64,000 nt of DNA from positions 558,001 through 622,000 of the forward strand of contig NZ_JACHNX010000001.1 of assembly GCF_014199595.1 (NCBI RefSeq). Direction: 5' to 3'. Position 1 is the first letter of the stretch, and every line of letters starts with the position of its first letter. This document shows positions 52,150 to 61,515 of the stretch, piece after piece. The translations under genes were made by a program, and so were the position numbers. The notes beneath the pieces are model-generated. The model searched no databases. It saw nothing but the letters and a program-made list of their open reading frames with translations, and was not told where the DNA came from. Source of the stretch: Sphingomonas yabuuchiae. Its GTDB lineage: Bacteria > Pseudomonadota > Alphaproteobacteria > Sphingomonadales > Sphingomonadaceae.

Positions 52150-52871
52150 TGCGGCTGCGGATGACCACGCGGCCTTCGGTGCTGTTCGCCGCCATGCTGG
52201 TCGTGGCGCTGATCGTCTTCCTGCCGATGCGGCTGGCGCTGGGCGCGACGGGGCTTGCCGATCAGGGACTGAGCGCACGGCGGGTCGGCGGCACGATCTG
52301 GGGCGGCAGCATGAACGAGGCGCGGTTCGGCGACGTGGCGCTGGGCGACCTGCGCGTGTCGCTGTCGCCGCTGGCCCTGCTGCTCGGCCGGGCCAGGCTG
52401 GCGTTCGAGGGAGCCGGGGCGGATGGTCGCCCGATCGCCGGGTCCGCGACGATCAGCCGCCATGCGATGGGCATCGACGGCGTGACCGCCAGCCTGCCCG
52501 CCGCCACGCTCTTTGCGCCGCTGCCGGTGACGACGCTGGCGCTGGAGGATGTGACGGTCCGCTTCCGAGACGGCGTGTGCGAGGAAGCGGCGGGCCGCGT
52601 CCGCGCGACCGTGGTGGGCGAGGCGGGCGGCCTGCCACTGCCGCCGATGATGATGGGCACCGCACGATGCGAGGCGGGCGCGCTGCTTCTGCCGATGACG
52701 GGGCAGGGGGGCACCGAGGGTGTCAACCTGCGCATCCGGCCCGATGGCCGCTACACCGCAGACCTGGTCCTGACGCCGGGCGATCCGGCGGCGGCGGCGA
52801 AGCTGGAGCAGTTGGGTTTCGTCGCCGGTACAGGCGGCGGATACCGACTTTCCGCAGAAGGACGATTTTGA
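52149..52871 (+). CDS. gspN: Type II secretion protein GspN
   Basis: A 240-residue envelope protein with an N-terminal membrane anchor (SVLFAAMLVVALIVFLPMRLAL). The family motif GLSARRVGGTIWGGSMNEARFGDVALGDLRVSLSPLALLLGRARL is followed by AsmA-like beta structure. GspN is present in only some type II systems and its role is unclear. The start is the ATG embedded in the gspM stop. It ends the operon; no prepilin peptidase gene (gspO) follows, so that enzyme must be encoded elsewhere. tRNA-His begins about 50 bases later. Confidence 0.9.
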   Translation: MRLRMTTRPSVLFAAMLVVALIVFLPMRLALGATGLADQGLSARRVGGTIWGGSMNEARFGDVALGDLRVSLSPLALLLGRARLAFEGAGADGRPIAGSATISRHAMGIDGVTASLPAATLFAPLPVTTLALEDVTVRFRDGVCEEAAGRVRATVVGEAGGLPLPPMMMGTARCEAGALLLPMTGQGGTEGVNLRIRPDGRYTADLVLTPGDPAAAAKLEQLGFVAGTGGGYRLSAEGRF

Positions 52872-52918
52872 CCGCTTGACGAAAGCGGGTGATCCCGTTT
52901 AGGGGCGCAAGCCTTCGC

Positions 52919-52996
52919 GGCGACCGTAGTTCAATTGGTTAGAGCGCCGGCTTGTGATGCCGGAAGTTGCGGGTTCAAGTCCCGTCGGTCGCCCCA
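52919..52996 (+). tRNA. tRNA-His (anticodon GTG)
   Basis: The acceptor stem is GCGACCG/CGGTCGC and the D-arm GTTC/GAGC. The anticodon stem-loop CCGGC-TTGTGAT-GCCGG gives anticodon GTG, and the T-arm is GCGGG-TTCAAGT-CCCGT. CCA is encoded at 52994-52996. The base at 52919 is G and the discriminator at 52993 is C, so the usual G-1:C73 identity pair of tRNA-His is genome-encoded here. Confidence 0.95.
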
Positions 52997-53128
52997 TTCT
53001 TCTCCGGCCATATCCTGGCCACGGCACCGGCCCCTTTCTCGCCCGTGTCCCCCCTCAATCCTCGCCGATAGGGTGGCCGGGTCGAAAGTCTCGGTCCGGT
53101 TCCGCTTTTGTCGGACCGAAGGACGAGC

Positions 53129-54175
53129 ATGACGAACTGGGGCTTTCCCGATTTCGACGCGCATGAAGGCGTGCACCTGTTCACCGATCCCGCATCGGGT
53201 CTGCAGGCGGTCATCGCCGTGCACTCGACGCATCTCGGCCCGGCGGCGGGCGGGGCGCGCTTCTGGAACTATGGCACGCCCGCGCTTGCCATCACCGATG
53301 CGCTGCGCCTGTCGCGCGGCATGAGCTACAAGAACGCGATGGCGGGTCTGGCGCTGGGCGGCGGCAAGGGCGTGGTCCTGGCGGCGAAGCCCGGCGACGT
53401 CATCACCACCGCGCAGCTCGAAGCCTTCGGCCGCGCGGTCGAGTCGCTGGGCGGTCGTTACGTGACGGCCGAGGATGTCGGCATGTCCGAGGAGCGGATG
53501 AAGGTCATCGCGACCCAGACCCGCTATGTCTCCGGCCTGCCGGTAGCGAGCGGCGCGGCGGGTGGCGACCCCGGCCCCTACACCGCGCACGGCGTCTATC
53601 TGGGCGTGAAGGCCGCCGCCAGCCGCGGTCTGGGTGCGACCGACATGAAGGGCGTGCGCGTCGCGATCCAGGGCGTCGGTTCGGTCGGTGGCGGTCTGGC
53701 CAAGCTGCTGGCGAAGGACGGCGCGATCCTGACCATCGCCGACGTGAACCAGGCGCGCGCCGAACAGATGGCGGCCGAACTGGGTGCCAGCGTCGCCCCG
53801 GCCGACGAGATCCTGTTCGCCGATGTCGATCTGGTCAGCCCCAACGCGCTGGGCGCAGTGCTGAATGCCGATTCGATCCAGCGGCTGAAGGCGAAGGTGG
53901 TCGCAGGCGGCGCCAACAACCAGCTTGCGACCCGCGAAGACGGCGCGCGCGTGGCAGAGGCGGGCATCCTCTATGCCCCCGATTACGTCATCAACGCGGG
54001 CGGCATCATCAATGTCGGGCTGGAATATCTGGGCCAGGGCGACGAGGCCGAAGTCATGGCGCGCATCGCCAAGATTCCCGAGCGTCTGGAACAGGTCTGG
54101 CAGCGCTCGGCCGAGACGGGACATCCGGCCTCGGATGTGGCGGATGAAATTGCGCAGGGCCTGATCGGCCGCTGA
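53129..54175 (+). CDS. Leucine/valine/glutamate-type amino acid dehydrogenase
   Basis: A 348-residue NAD-dependent dehydrogenase of the Glu/Leu/Phe/Val family, deaminating branched-chain amino acids to 2-oxo acids. The substrate lysines are seen in MSYKNAMAGLALGGGKGVVL, and VTAEDVGMSEERM and the NAD loop VAIQGVGSVGGGLAKLL follow, then GGANNQLATREDG and YAPDYVINAGGIINV. These fit leucine dehydrogenase most closely. The ATG at 53129 has GAAGGA upstream. It is a single gene between tRNA-His and a family A repeat pair. Confidence 0.92.
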   Translation: MTNWGFPDFDAHEGVHLFTDPASGLQAVIAVHSTHLGPAAGGARFWNYGTPALAITDALRLSRGMSYKNAMAGLALGGGKGVVLAAKPGDVITTAQLEAFGRAVESLGGRYVTAEDVGMSEERMKVIATQTRYVSGLPVASGAAGGDPGPYTAHGVYLGVKAAASRGLGATDMKGVRVAIQGVGSVGGGLAKLLAKDGAILTIADVNQARAEQMAAELGASVAPADEILFADVDLVSPNALGAVLNADSIQRLKAKVVAGGANNQLATREDGARVAEAGILYAPDYVINAGGIINVGLEYLGQGDEAEVMARIAKIPERLEQVWQRSAETGHPASDVADEIAQGLIGR

Positions 54176-54182
54176 GTCTCAC

Positions 54183-54285
54183 GCCCCTCCCGCAAGCGGG
54201 AGGGGGTGGGGGAGGGCAAGGAGTCTCACCGAGACCATCGTCTGTGGCCTTGCCCTCCCCAAACCCCTCCCGCCTGCGGGAGGGG
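54183..54285. repeat. Palindromic intergenic repeat, family A (inverted pair)
   Basis: Facing copies at 54183-54219 and 54249-54285, starting eight bases after the dehydrogenase stop codon. The middle contains GAGTCTCACCGAGACC, a smaller imperfect palindrome also seen in the copies at 3444 and 16830. It may end the dehydrogenase mRNA before the SUF operon. Confidence 0.85.
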
Positions 54286-54378
54286 CTTAAGAAGGAAGGT
54301 GAGTGGTGCTGCCACTCACACCCATCGAAATTCCCACACCGAAACCCGGTTGACGAACTGCCCCTCCACGCCCATTTG

Positions 54379-54405
54379 CCAATCGGACCAATTCCATCCG
54401 ATTGG
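54379..54405. promoter_or_regulatory. Perfect 9-bp inverted repeat before the SUF operon
   Basis: CCAATCGGA (54379-54387) and TCCGATTGG (54397-54405) are exact inverses separated by nine bases and end seven bases before the first start codon, touching the GGGAG ribosome-binding site. It could be the operator of the Rrf2 regulator encoded next, or a hairpin that limits its translation. The sequence does not match the iron-responsive boxes I know. Confidence 0.6.
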
Positions 54406-54411
54406 GAGATC

Positions 54412-54867
54412 ATGCGCCTTTCCAGCCTAGCCGATTATGCGGTCGTGATGATGACCGCCGCCGCGCGCGAAGGTGCCGGTGGGCGGAGCAACGCGACCCT
54501 GCTGGCCGGGCAGACGGGCGTGCCTTTGCCCACCGCGCAGAAGCTGGTCAGCCGTCTGGCGGGCGCGGGCCTGATCGAGAGTACGCGCGGCACCGGCGGC
54601 GGCATTCGCTTGGCGCGCGACGCCGATACGATCAGCCTAGCCGATATCGTCGAGGCGGTGGACGGCCCGATCGCGCTGACCGCCTGCGTCGATGGCGCTG
54701 CGCATGATTGCGGGCTGGAGATGCAATGTCGTGTCCGGCCGCATTGGCATGTCGTCAATCAGGCGGTACGCGCCGCCTTTTCCGGGGTGACGCTCGCAAC
54801 GCTCGCCGCCGATCCTGTTGAATCGCAAGTGATGGACGCGTCCCCGCGTCCGGGGGTATTCGCCTGA
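54412..54867 (+). CDS. Rrf2/IscR-family regulator of the SUF operon
   Basis: A 151-residue winged-helix regulator. [20 protein letters not shown] opens the helix-turn-helix domain, and [29 protein letters not shown] forms the wing and effector part. Cys92, Cys100 and Cys106 with His111/His113 resemble the Cys92-Cys98-Cys104-His107 [2Fe-2S] ligand set of IscR with altered spacing. It should therefore sense iron-sulfur status and control the genes that follow. Its stop overlaps the sufB start (TGATG). A perfect palindrome lies directly upstream, suggesting autoregulation. Confidence 0.93.
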   Translation: MRLSSLADYAVVMMTAAAREGAGGRSNATLLAGQTGVPLPTAQKLVSRLAGAGLIESTRGTGGGIRLARDADTISLADIVEAVDGPIALTACVDGAAHDCGLEMQCRVRPHWHVVNQAVRAAFSGVTLATLAADPVESQVMDASPRPGVFA

Positions 54868-56330
54868 TGGCCACGAAGAATGCAGAGGCGCTCGCCGCCG
54901 CCAACAAGAAGTATGAGTGGGGCTTCGCCACCGAGATCGAGCAGGACTTCGCGCCCAAGGGGCTGAGCGAGGATACGGTCCGCTATATCTCGGCCAAGAA
55001 GGGCGAGCCGGAATGGATGCTCGACTGGCGGCTGAAGGCGTTTCGCCTGTGGCAGACGCTGGAGAGCCCGGACTGGGCCAAGCTGAACATCCCGCCGATC
55101 GACTATCAGGACGCGTATTATTACGCCGAACCGAAGCAGAAGAAGACGATCGCGTCGCTGGATGAGCTCGACCCCGAAATCCGCCGCACCTACGAAAAGC
55201 TGGGCATCCCGATTGCCGAGCAGGAAGTGCTGGCGGGCGTCGAGGGCGCGCGCAAGGTCGCGGTCGACGCGGTGTTCGACAGCGTCTCGGTCGCGACCAC
55301 CTTCCGCAAGGAACTGGAAGCGGCGGGCGTCATCTTCCGCTCGATCTCCGAGGCGATCAAGGAATATCCCGATCTCGTCCGCAAGTGGCTGGGCAAGGTC
55401 GTGCCGCAGCGCGACAATTATTTCGCGACGCTCAACTCGGCGGTCTTCTCCGACGGCACCTTCGTCTACATTCCCGAGGGCGTTCGCTGCCCGATGGAGC
55501 TGTCCACCTATTTCCGCATCAACGCGGAGAATACCGGCCAGTTCGAACGCACGCTGATCGTCGCGGACAAGGGGGCCTATGTCTCCTATCTCGAAGGCTG
55601 CACCGCGCCGATGCGCGACGAGAACCAGCTGCACGCAGCGGTCGTCGAGCTGGTTGCGCTGGACGATGCCGAGATCAAATATTCGACCGTGCAGAACTGG
55701 TATCCGGGCGACGAGAATGGTGTCGGCGGCATCTACAATTTCGTCACCAAGCGCGCTCTGTGCCAGGGCAAGAACAGCAAGGTGTCGTGGACGCAGGTCG
55801 AAACCGGCTCGGCGGTGACGTGGAAATATCCGTCCTGCGTGCTGGCGGGCGACGGCTCGGTCGGCGAGTTCTACTCGGTCGCGGTGACGAACAATCGCCA
55901 GCAGGCCGATACCGGCACCAAGATGATCCATCTGGGCAAGAATACCCGTTCGACCATCGTGTCTAAGGGGATTTCGGCCGGGCGCTCGGACAACACCTAT
56001 CGCGGCCTCGTCCGCGTGGCGGCGACCGCCGAGAATGTCCGCAACTTCACCCAGTGCGACAGCCTGTTGCTGGGCGACCAGTGCGGCGCGCACACCGTAC
56101 CGTACATCGAGGTGAAGAACCCCAGCGCGCAGATCGAGCACGAGGCGACGACCAGCAAGATCAGCGAGGACCAGCTCTTCTATGCGATGAGCCGTGGTCT
56201 GGACCAGGAAGCAGCGGTCGCGCTGATCGTCAACGGCTTCGCGCGCGAGGTTCTGCAGCAGCTCCCGATGGAGTTTGCGGTCGAAGCGCAGAAGCTGCTG
56301 GGGATTTCGCTCGAAGGGAGCGTGGGGTGA
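54867..56330 (+). CDS. sufB: Iron-sulfur scaffold protein SufB
   Basis: A 487-residue component of the SufBC2D scaffold that builds Fe-S clusters. Family features are [92 protein letters not shown] and [19 protein letters not shown], the last with the conserved cysteine. The length is normal. It is coupled to the regulator upstream, and its stop overlaps the GTG start of a small exported protein rather than sufC, which is unusual. Confidence 0.97.
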   Translation: MATKNAEALAAANKKYEWGFATEIEQDFAPKGLSEDTVRYISAKKGEPEWMLDWRLKAFRLWQTLESPDWAKLNIPPIDYQDAYYYAEPKQKKTIASLDELDPEIRRTYEKLGIPIAEQEVLAGVEGARKVAVDAVFDSVSVATTFRKELEAAGVIFRSISEAIKEYPDLVRKWLGKVVPQRDNYFATLNSAVFSDGTFVYIPEGVRCPMELSTYFRINAENTGQFERTLIVADKGAYVSYLEGCTAPMRDENQLHAAVVELVALDDAEIKYSTVQNWYPGDENGVGGIYNFVTKRALCQGKNSKVSWTQVETGSAVTWKYPSCVLAGDGSVGEFYSVAVTNNRQQADTGTKMIHLGKNTRSTIVSKGISAGRSDNTYRGLVRVAATAENVRNFTQCDSLLLGDQCGAHTVPYIEVKNPSAQIEHEATTSKISEDQLFYAMSRGLDQEAAVALIVNGFAREVLQQLPMEFAVEAQKLLGISLEGSVG

Positions 56331-56642
56331 TTTTGTTCCCAGCGCTTTTGTCATTGGCGGGATCGGTGGGGCAGCAAATGCCTGCGCCGCCCACCAACGA
56401 GATTAGCGTGGTGGGCAACAAGCTGCGTAAGTTGCAACTAGACCTCAATGTCGATGCAGGTCGGATGACGGCCTGCCGTGCCAAGGTTTCGAGTGGCGAC
56501 CGCTTCATCGACGACGTTGCCTGTGAATCGGCCCGTGTTTGTATAGGCAAGCGCTCCTCTGCCCGGATCGGGCTTATGAATTGCATCAATGATGGTGTCG
56601 TCGCGGCGGTGGCCCGCGAGCGCGCCAAGGAAGAAAGCCGCA

Positions 56643-56656
<14 letters not shown>
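56327..56656 (+). CDS. Small exported four-cysteine protein inside the SUF operon
   Basis: A 109-residue protein starting at a GTG that overlaps the sufB stop (GTGA). The N-terminus has a signal-like hydrophobic stretch ([12 protein letters not shown]). The mature part has Cys50, Cys66, Cys72 and Cys86, enough for two disulfides, plus [20 protein letters not shown]. Its end overlaps the sufC start by 14 bases, so it is held tightly in the operon. No known SUF component looks like this, and export does not fit cytoplasmic cluster assembly. It may be an inserted gene; the function is unknown. Confidence 0.65.
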
Positions 56657-57391
<735 letters not shown>

Positions 57392-57395
<4 letters not shown>

Positions 57396-58471
57396 CGACC
57401 ACGCTGGAACTCCCCTCGACCCGCGAAGAGGCGTGGCGCTGGGCCGATATCGACGCGCTTCGCCGCGCGGCGGAAAGCGAGCGGGCGGTGCCGGTCGCGG
57501 GGGCGGATCGCTTCCTCGATCTGCCGGGCGCGCGGTTGCTGTTTGTCGACGGCGTGCTGGATGAGAGCGCCAGCCATATCGGCCCGGTGCAACTGACCCA
57601 GATCGACGCCAGCAATCACCCGCTGGGCAAGCAGGCGCTGGGGCGTGGCTGGTCGCTGCGGCTGGATCGCGATGCTGTCGCCGAGCCGGTGCAGATCGTC
57701 CATGTCGCCAGCGGCGCGGCCAATCACCTGCCTGCCGAGATCGTGCTGGCGGAGGATGCGGCGGCGCAGGTCTATGAGACCTATGTCGGGCGCGGCTGGA
57801 CCAACCGGCTGACGCGGGTGAAGCTGGCGGCGTCGGCGCGACTGATGCGCGCGGTGCGGTTGTTGCAGGATGACGGCTTCGTCTCGTTGCGCGAGGAAGC
57901 CGAACTGGGTGAGGGCGCGAGTCTGACCGCGACTTTCCTGGCGGCGGGGACGATGGGCGTGCGGATCGATGGCGGGATCACCCAGACCGGCGATGGCGCC
58001 TATGCCGAGTTCGGCGGCGCGTTGCTGACCAAGGGCGAACTCAAGCAGGAATGCGCTGTCGCTCTGCGCCATGCCGCGCTGAACGGCCAGAGCCATCAGC
58101 TGTGGCGCGCGGTCGCCGCCGATCGCAGCCAAGCGAGTCTCGCCGCGCGGGTCGAAGTAGCGCGCGATGCGCAGGAGACCGATGGCGAGCAGAGCTTGCG
58201 CGGCCTGCTGCTCCAGCGGACGGCAACGGTGAATTTGAAGCCCGAGTTGGAGATCTTCGCCGACGACGTGAAGTGCGCGCATGGTGCGACCGTGGGCGAA
58301 CTCGATGCCAAGGCGCTGTTCTACATGCAGAGCCGGGGCATCCCGAAGCCGCGCGCGCAGGCGCTGCTGACCCGTGCTTTCGTGGCCGACGCCATCGACC
58401 GGATCGGCAACGAGGTGGTGCGCGAAGCCTTTGCGGCGGATGCGGACGCCTGGCTGGAGGCGGCGCTTTGA
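57392..58471 (+). CDS. sufD: Iron-sulfur scaffold protein SufD
   Basis: A 359-residue SufB paralogue completing the scaffold. The start is GTG in a four-base overlap with sufC. The C-terminal half has the SufB/SufD beta-helix features: FGGALLTKGELKQECAVALRHAALNGQSHQLW, FADDVKCAHGATVGELDAKALFYMQSRGIPKPRAQALL. These include the conserved His in CAHGAT. The N-terminal part is diverged, as usual. The stop reads TGATGG, and a near-identical TGATGGC stands at the sufS start 146 bases later, across a repeat element. Confidence 0.93.
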
Positions 58472-58475
58472 TGGC

Positions 58476-58612
58476 AACTACCCAATTCCCCCCTGCGTGC
58501 AGCGCGGGGAGGGGGACCGCTCGCGAAGCGAGGGGTGGAGGGGCCGGAGGCGCATGCCCCTCCACCACCGCTTCGCGGCGGTCCCCCTCCCCATCGAAGA
58601 TGGGGAGGATTG
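58476..58612. repeat. Family E inverted repeat between sufD and sufS
   Basis: The element begins ACCCAATTCC and ends GGAGGATTGGGT, with long internal inverted parts (GGGGGACCGC and GCGGTCCCCC; GTGGAGGGG and CCCCTCCAC). It is flanked by TGATGGCAACT on the left and TGATGGCGACC on the right. It looks like an insertion that duplicated the former overlapping stop/start of sufD and sufS. An ORF of 48 codons across it is repeat-derived and not counted as a gene. Confidence 0.85.
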
Positions 58613-58616
58613 GGTG

Positions 58617-59822
58617 ATGGCGACCGCATCCCCCCTGGACCGGGTCGCGGATTTCCCCGCGATCCCGGACGGCTGGGCCTATCTCGACACCGCCGCGACC
58701 GCGCAAAAGCCGCAGGCCGTGATTGACGCGATCACGCGGGCCTATGACACCAGCTACGCCACCGTGCATCGCGGCGTCTATCAGCGTTCGGCCGATATGA
58801 CGGTCGCGTATGAGAAGGCGCGCGAGGCGGCGGCGCGGTTCATCGGTGCGGGATCGGCGAACGAAATCGTCTTCACGCGCGGCGCGACCGAGGGGATCAA
58901 CCTGGTCGCACAGTGCTGGGCAGCGACGCAGTTGAAGGCGGGCGACCGCATCATGCTGTCGATGCTGGAACATCACTCAAACATCGTGCCGTGGCAGATG
59001 GTCGCCGAGCGGCTGGGCGTCGCGATCGACGTGCTGCCGTTGACGGCAGACCACCGCATCGACTTGGACGCGATGGAGCGGATGCTGACGCCCGCGCACA
59101 AGCTGGTGTCGCTGGGCCATGTGTCGAACGTGCTGGGCTCGGTGCTCGACGGCCGCCGTGCCGCCGATCTGGCGCATGGCGTGGGCGCGAAGATCCTGCT
59201 CGACGGGTGCCAGGCGGTGCCGCGTATCGCGGTCGACGTGAAGGCGCTCGATTGCGACTTCTACGTCTTTTCCGGCCACAAGCTCTATGGCCCGACCGGC
59301 ATCGGCGTGCTGTGGGCGCGGCCCGAACTGCTCGACGCCATGCCCCCCTATCAGGGTGGCGGGTCGATGATCGACCGGGTGAGCTTCGAGAAGACCACCT
59401 ATGCCCCGCCGCCCGGCCGATTCGAGGCGGGGACGCCGCATATCGTCGGGGCGCTCGGGCTGCATGCCGCGATCGATTATGTGTCGGCGATTGGGCTGGA
59501 CGCGATCCATGCGCATGAGGCGGCTCTGGTCGCCCAGGCGCGTGAGGGGCTGTCGGCGATCAACTCGGTGCGGTTGCTGGGGCCTGAGGACTCGGCGGGA
59601 ATCGTCAGTTTCGCGGTCGAGGGGGTTCATCCCCATGATATCGGCACCATATTGGACGAGAGCCGGGTGGCGATCCGCGCAGGCCATCACTGCGCCCAGC
59701 CGCTGATGGAGGCGCTCGGCCTGCCCGCCACCGCGCGGGCGAGCTTCGGCGTGTATAACGGACCCGATGACGTCGCGGCGCTGGTGGATGGCGTCCGGCG
59801 GGTCACGAGGATTTTCGGATGA
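58617..59822 (+). CDS. sufS: Cysteine desulfurase SufS
   Basis: A PLP enzyme of 401 residues supplying sulfur for cluster assembly. It has YLDTAATAQKPQAVIDAI, the PLP lysine in DFYVFSGHKLYGPTGIGVLW, the catalytic cysteine loop in RAGHHCAQPLM, and EHHSNIVPWQM. The ATG at 58617 is preceded by GGAGGATTGGGT from the repeat, which now provides its ribosome-binding site. No sufE is seen nearby. The stop overlaps the sufT start by four bases (ATGA). Confidence 0.97.
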   Translation: MATASPLDRVADFPAIPDGWAYLDTAATAQKPQAVIDAITRAYDTSYATVHRGVYQRSADMTVAYEKAREAAARFIGAGSANEIVFTRGATEGINLVAQCWAATQLKAGDRIMLSMLEHHSNIVPWQMVAERLGVAIDVLPLTADHRIDLDAMERMLTPAHKLVSLGHVSNVLGSVLDGRRAADLAHGVGAKILLDGCQAVPRIAVDVKALDCDFYVFSGHKLYGPTGIGVLWARPELLDAMPPYQGGGSMIDRVSFEKTTYAPPPGRFEAGTPHIVGALGLHAAIDYVSAIGLDAIHAHEAALVAQAREGLSAINSVRLLGPEDSAGIVSFAVEGVHPHDIGTILDESRVAIRAGHHCAQPLMEALGLPATARASFGVYNGPDDVAALVDGVRRVTRIFG

Positions 59823-60277
59823 GCGATTACAAAATCGAGGAAGTGGACAGCGTCGCATCGCCGCCCAAGGCGCGCGTGCAGGACGTGGTCGAGGCACCGG
59901 CGGAGCGCCAGCGCGATTACCTGTCGGGCTTCCTCTCGCAAAAGCCGACCGCCGACGATCCGACCCAGCCGGGCGGGGCGCTGTATGACGGCATCATCGA
60001 TGCGCTGAAGGATATTTTCGACCCCGAGATTCCGGTCAATATCTATGACCTGGGCCTGATCTACGGCGTCGAAGTGACCGAGGGCGGCCATGCGGTCGTC
60101 ACCATGACGCTGACCACCCCGCATTGCCCGGTCGCCGAGTCGATGCCGGGCGAGGTGGAACTGCGCGTCTCGGCGGTGCCGGGGATCGCGACCGCCGACG
60201 TCAACCTCGTCTGGGATCCGCCCTGGGATCCGCAGAAGATGTCGGACGACGCCAAGCTCGAACTAGGGATGCTCTGA
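59819..60277 (+). CDS. sufT: SUF-associated MIP18/DUF59 protein SufT
   Basis: A 152-residue protein with a polar N-terminal extension (about 45 residues) and a DUF59/MIP18 domain: LKDIFDPEIPVNIYDLGLIYGVEV, MTLTTPHCPVAESMPGEVE and VNLVWDPPWDPQKMSDDAKLELGML. The cysteine in TPHCPV is the conserved one. SufT proteins assist Fe-S cluster maturation or transfer in a still poorly defined way. It is coupled to sufS by overlap, and sufA follows after two bases. Confidence 0.93.
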   Translation: MSDYKIEEVDSVASPPKARVQDVVEAPAERQRDYLSGFLSQKPTADDPTQPGGALYDGIIDALKDIFDPEIPVNIYDLGLIYGVEVTEGGHAVVTMTLTTPHCPVAESMPGEVELRVSAVPGIATADVNLVWDPPWDPQKMSDDAKLELGML

Positions 60278-60279
60278 CC

Positions 60280-60633
60280 ATGGCGACCACCTTGCGCCCG
60301 CGTCCCGCCGCACTGAACCTGACGCCCTCCGCCGAGGCGCGTGTCGCCGAGCTGATGGCGCGCGCGCCGGAAGGCGCGATCGGGGTGAAGCTGTCGACGC
60401 CGCGTCGCGGCTGTTCGGGGCTGGCCTATTCGGTCGATTATGTCACCGAGGCCAAGGCGTTCGACGAGAAGATCGACACGCCAGGGGGCACGCTGTTCGT
60501 CGATGGCGGGTCGATCCTGTACCTGATCGGCTCGACCATGGACTGGGTCGAGGATGACTTCACCGCCGGGTTCGTGTTCCAGAACCCCAATGCCAAGGGC
60601 GCGTGCGGGTGCGGAGAGAGCTTCACGGTTTGA
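60280..60633 (+). CDS. sufA: A-type Fe-S carrier protein SufA
   Basis: A 117-residue A-type carrier (HesB/IscA family) that transfers clusters to target proteins. The three ligand cysteines are present in RRGCSGLAYSVDY and ACGCGESFTV, and GSTMDWVEDDFTAGFVFQNPNAKG is the family block between. The name sufA rather than iscA or erpA is given for its place in the SUF operon. It ends the operon; repeats of families B and C follow. Confidence 0.92.
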   Translation: MATTLRPRPAALNLTPSAEARVAELMARAPEGAIGVKLSTPRRGCSGLAYSVDYVTEAKAFDEKIDTPGGTLFVDGGSILYLIGSTMDWVEDDFTAGFVFQNPNAKGACGCGESFTV

Positions 60634-60649
60634 GGGGAGCTTGTCCCTT

Positions 60650-60836
60650 AGCCTTCGACTTCGCTCAGGCTGAACGGGGGTAGGGGAGGGCAACCTTTCC
60701 CTAATCCGTTCCCCGGCGAAGGCCGGGGTCCAGTTTCTATTCGACCAAGATGGCGGGATGTTGTTGCGTGTAAGGCATATGCCTCGCGCTGTCGAGAGTG
60801 CACCGCAACTGGGCCCCGGCCTTCGCCGGGGAGCAG
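60650..60836. repeat. Repeat block, family B single copy and family C inverted pair
   Basis: A family B unit at 60650-60678 is followed by a family C unit at 60707-60735 and its inverted partner at 60806-60836. The block fills the space between convergent sufA and the HAD phosphatase gene and probably forms the transcript ends. Confidence 0.85.
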
Positions 60837-60842
60837 GTGGGA

Positions 60843-61505
60843 TCAGATCCGGTGCTCCAGCTTCAGGCTGGCGCCATCCCACTCCACCGCCAGATCGCGA
60901 TAATCCGCCACCGTCGCATGGGGCGTATCCATCGCCCCCCGATGCGTCTCGGTAATCACCACCACCGTCATTCCCGCCGCCTCGGCCGCCGCGATCCCAG
61001 CGGGGGCGTCTTCGAAGGCCAGGCACTGCTCCGGCGCGACGCCCAGCCGCTTGGCCCCGAGCAGGAAGCCATCGGGCGCGGGCTTGCTCCGCTCCGCATC
61101 CTCCGCCGTCACGAACACGCCGGGTAGAGGCAGCCCCGCCGCCTTCAGACGCACCTCCGCCAGTCGCTTGGGCGCAGAGGTGACGATAGCCCAGCGATCC
61201 GGGGGCAGTGCCGCCAGGAACGCGGCCGCGCCGCCGATCGGCACGACGTCGTCCACATCCAGCATCTCCGCCTCGGTCAGCGCATGTGCTTCCGCCACCG
61301 GATCGACGCCGGGCAGGTTCAGCCGCCGGATCGTCTCGACCGACTGAACCCCGTGGATGGTCGGCAGGAACGCCGCAACGTCCAGCCCCTGCCGTGTCGC
61401 CCAGATAGTCCAGGCGCGTTCGGCCGAGGCGATGGAACTCAGGATCGTCCCGTCCATGTCGAACAGGAAACCGCCAAAGGCGCGGGTCGGCAGGGGGGTG
61501 ATCAT
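60843..61505 (-). CDS. HAD-superfamily phosphatase (subfamily IA)
   Basis: A 220-residue HAD hydrolase. Motif I is FLFDMDGTILSS, motif II the Thr/Ser in WAIVTSAPK, motif III the Lys in AERSKPAPDGF and motif IV LAFEDAPAGIAAAEAAG. The helical cap follows motif I, giving subfamily IA. The KPAPDGF and EDAPAGI forms resemble sugar-phosphate phosphatases (2-deoxyglucose-6-phosphate, glycerol-phosphate) and beta-phosphoglucomutases; the exact substrate is unknown. It lies just downstream of sodC on the same strand with 10 bases between. Confidence 0.88.
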   Translation of the reverse strand: MITPLPTRAFGGFLFDMDGTILSSIASAERAWTIWATRQGLDVAAFLPTIHGVQSVETIRRLNLPGVDPVAEAHALTEAEMLDVDDVVPIGGAAAFLAALPPDRWAIVTSAPKRLAEVRLKAAGLPLPGVFVTAEDAERSKPAPDGFLLGAKRLGVAPEQCLAFEDAPAGIAAAEAAGMTVVVITETHRGAMDTPHATVADYRDLAVEWDGASLKLEHRI

Positions 61506-61515
61506 CGGCTGAGGA

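Noticed and set aside
54759..56354. 531-codon minus-strand frame over sufB
   Set aside because: Shadow of sufB, which is unmistakable; no ribosome-binding site and no family likeness.
58471..58617. 48-codon frame starting at the sufD stop
   Set aside because: It is entirely made of the palindromic repeat; low-complexity Gly/Arg/Ser/Pro product.
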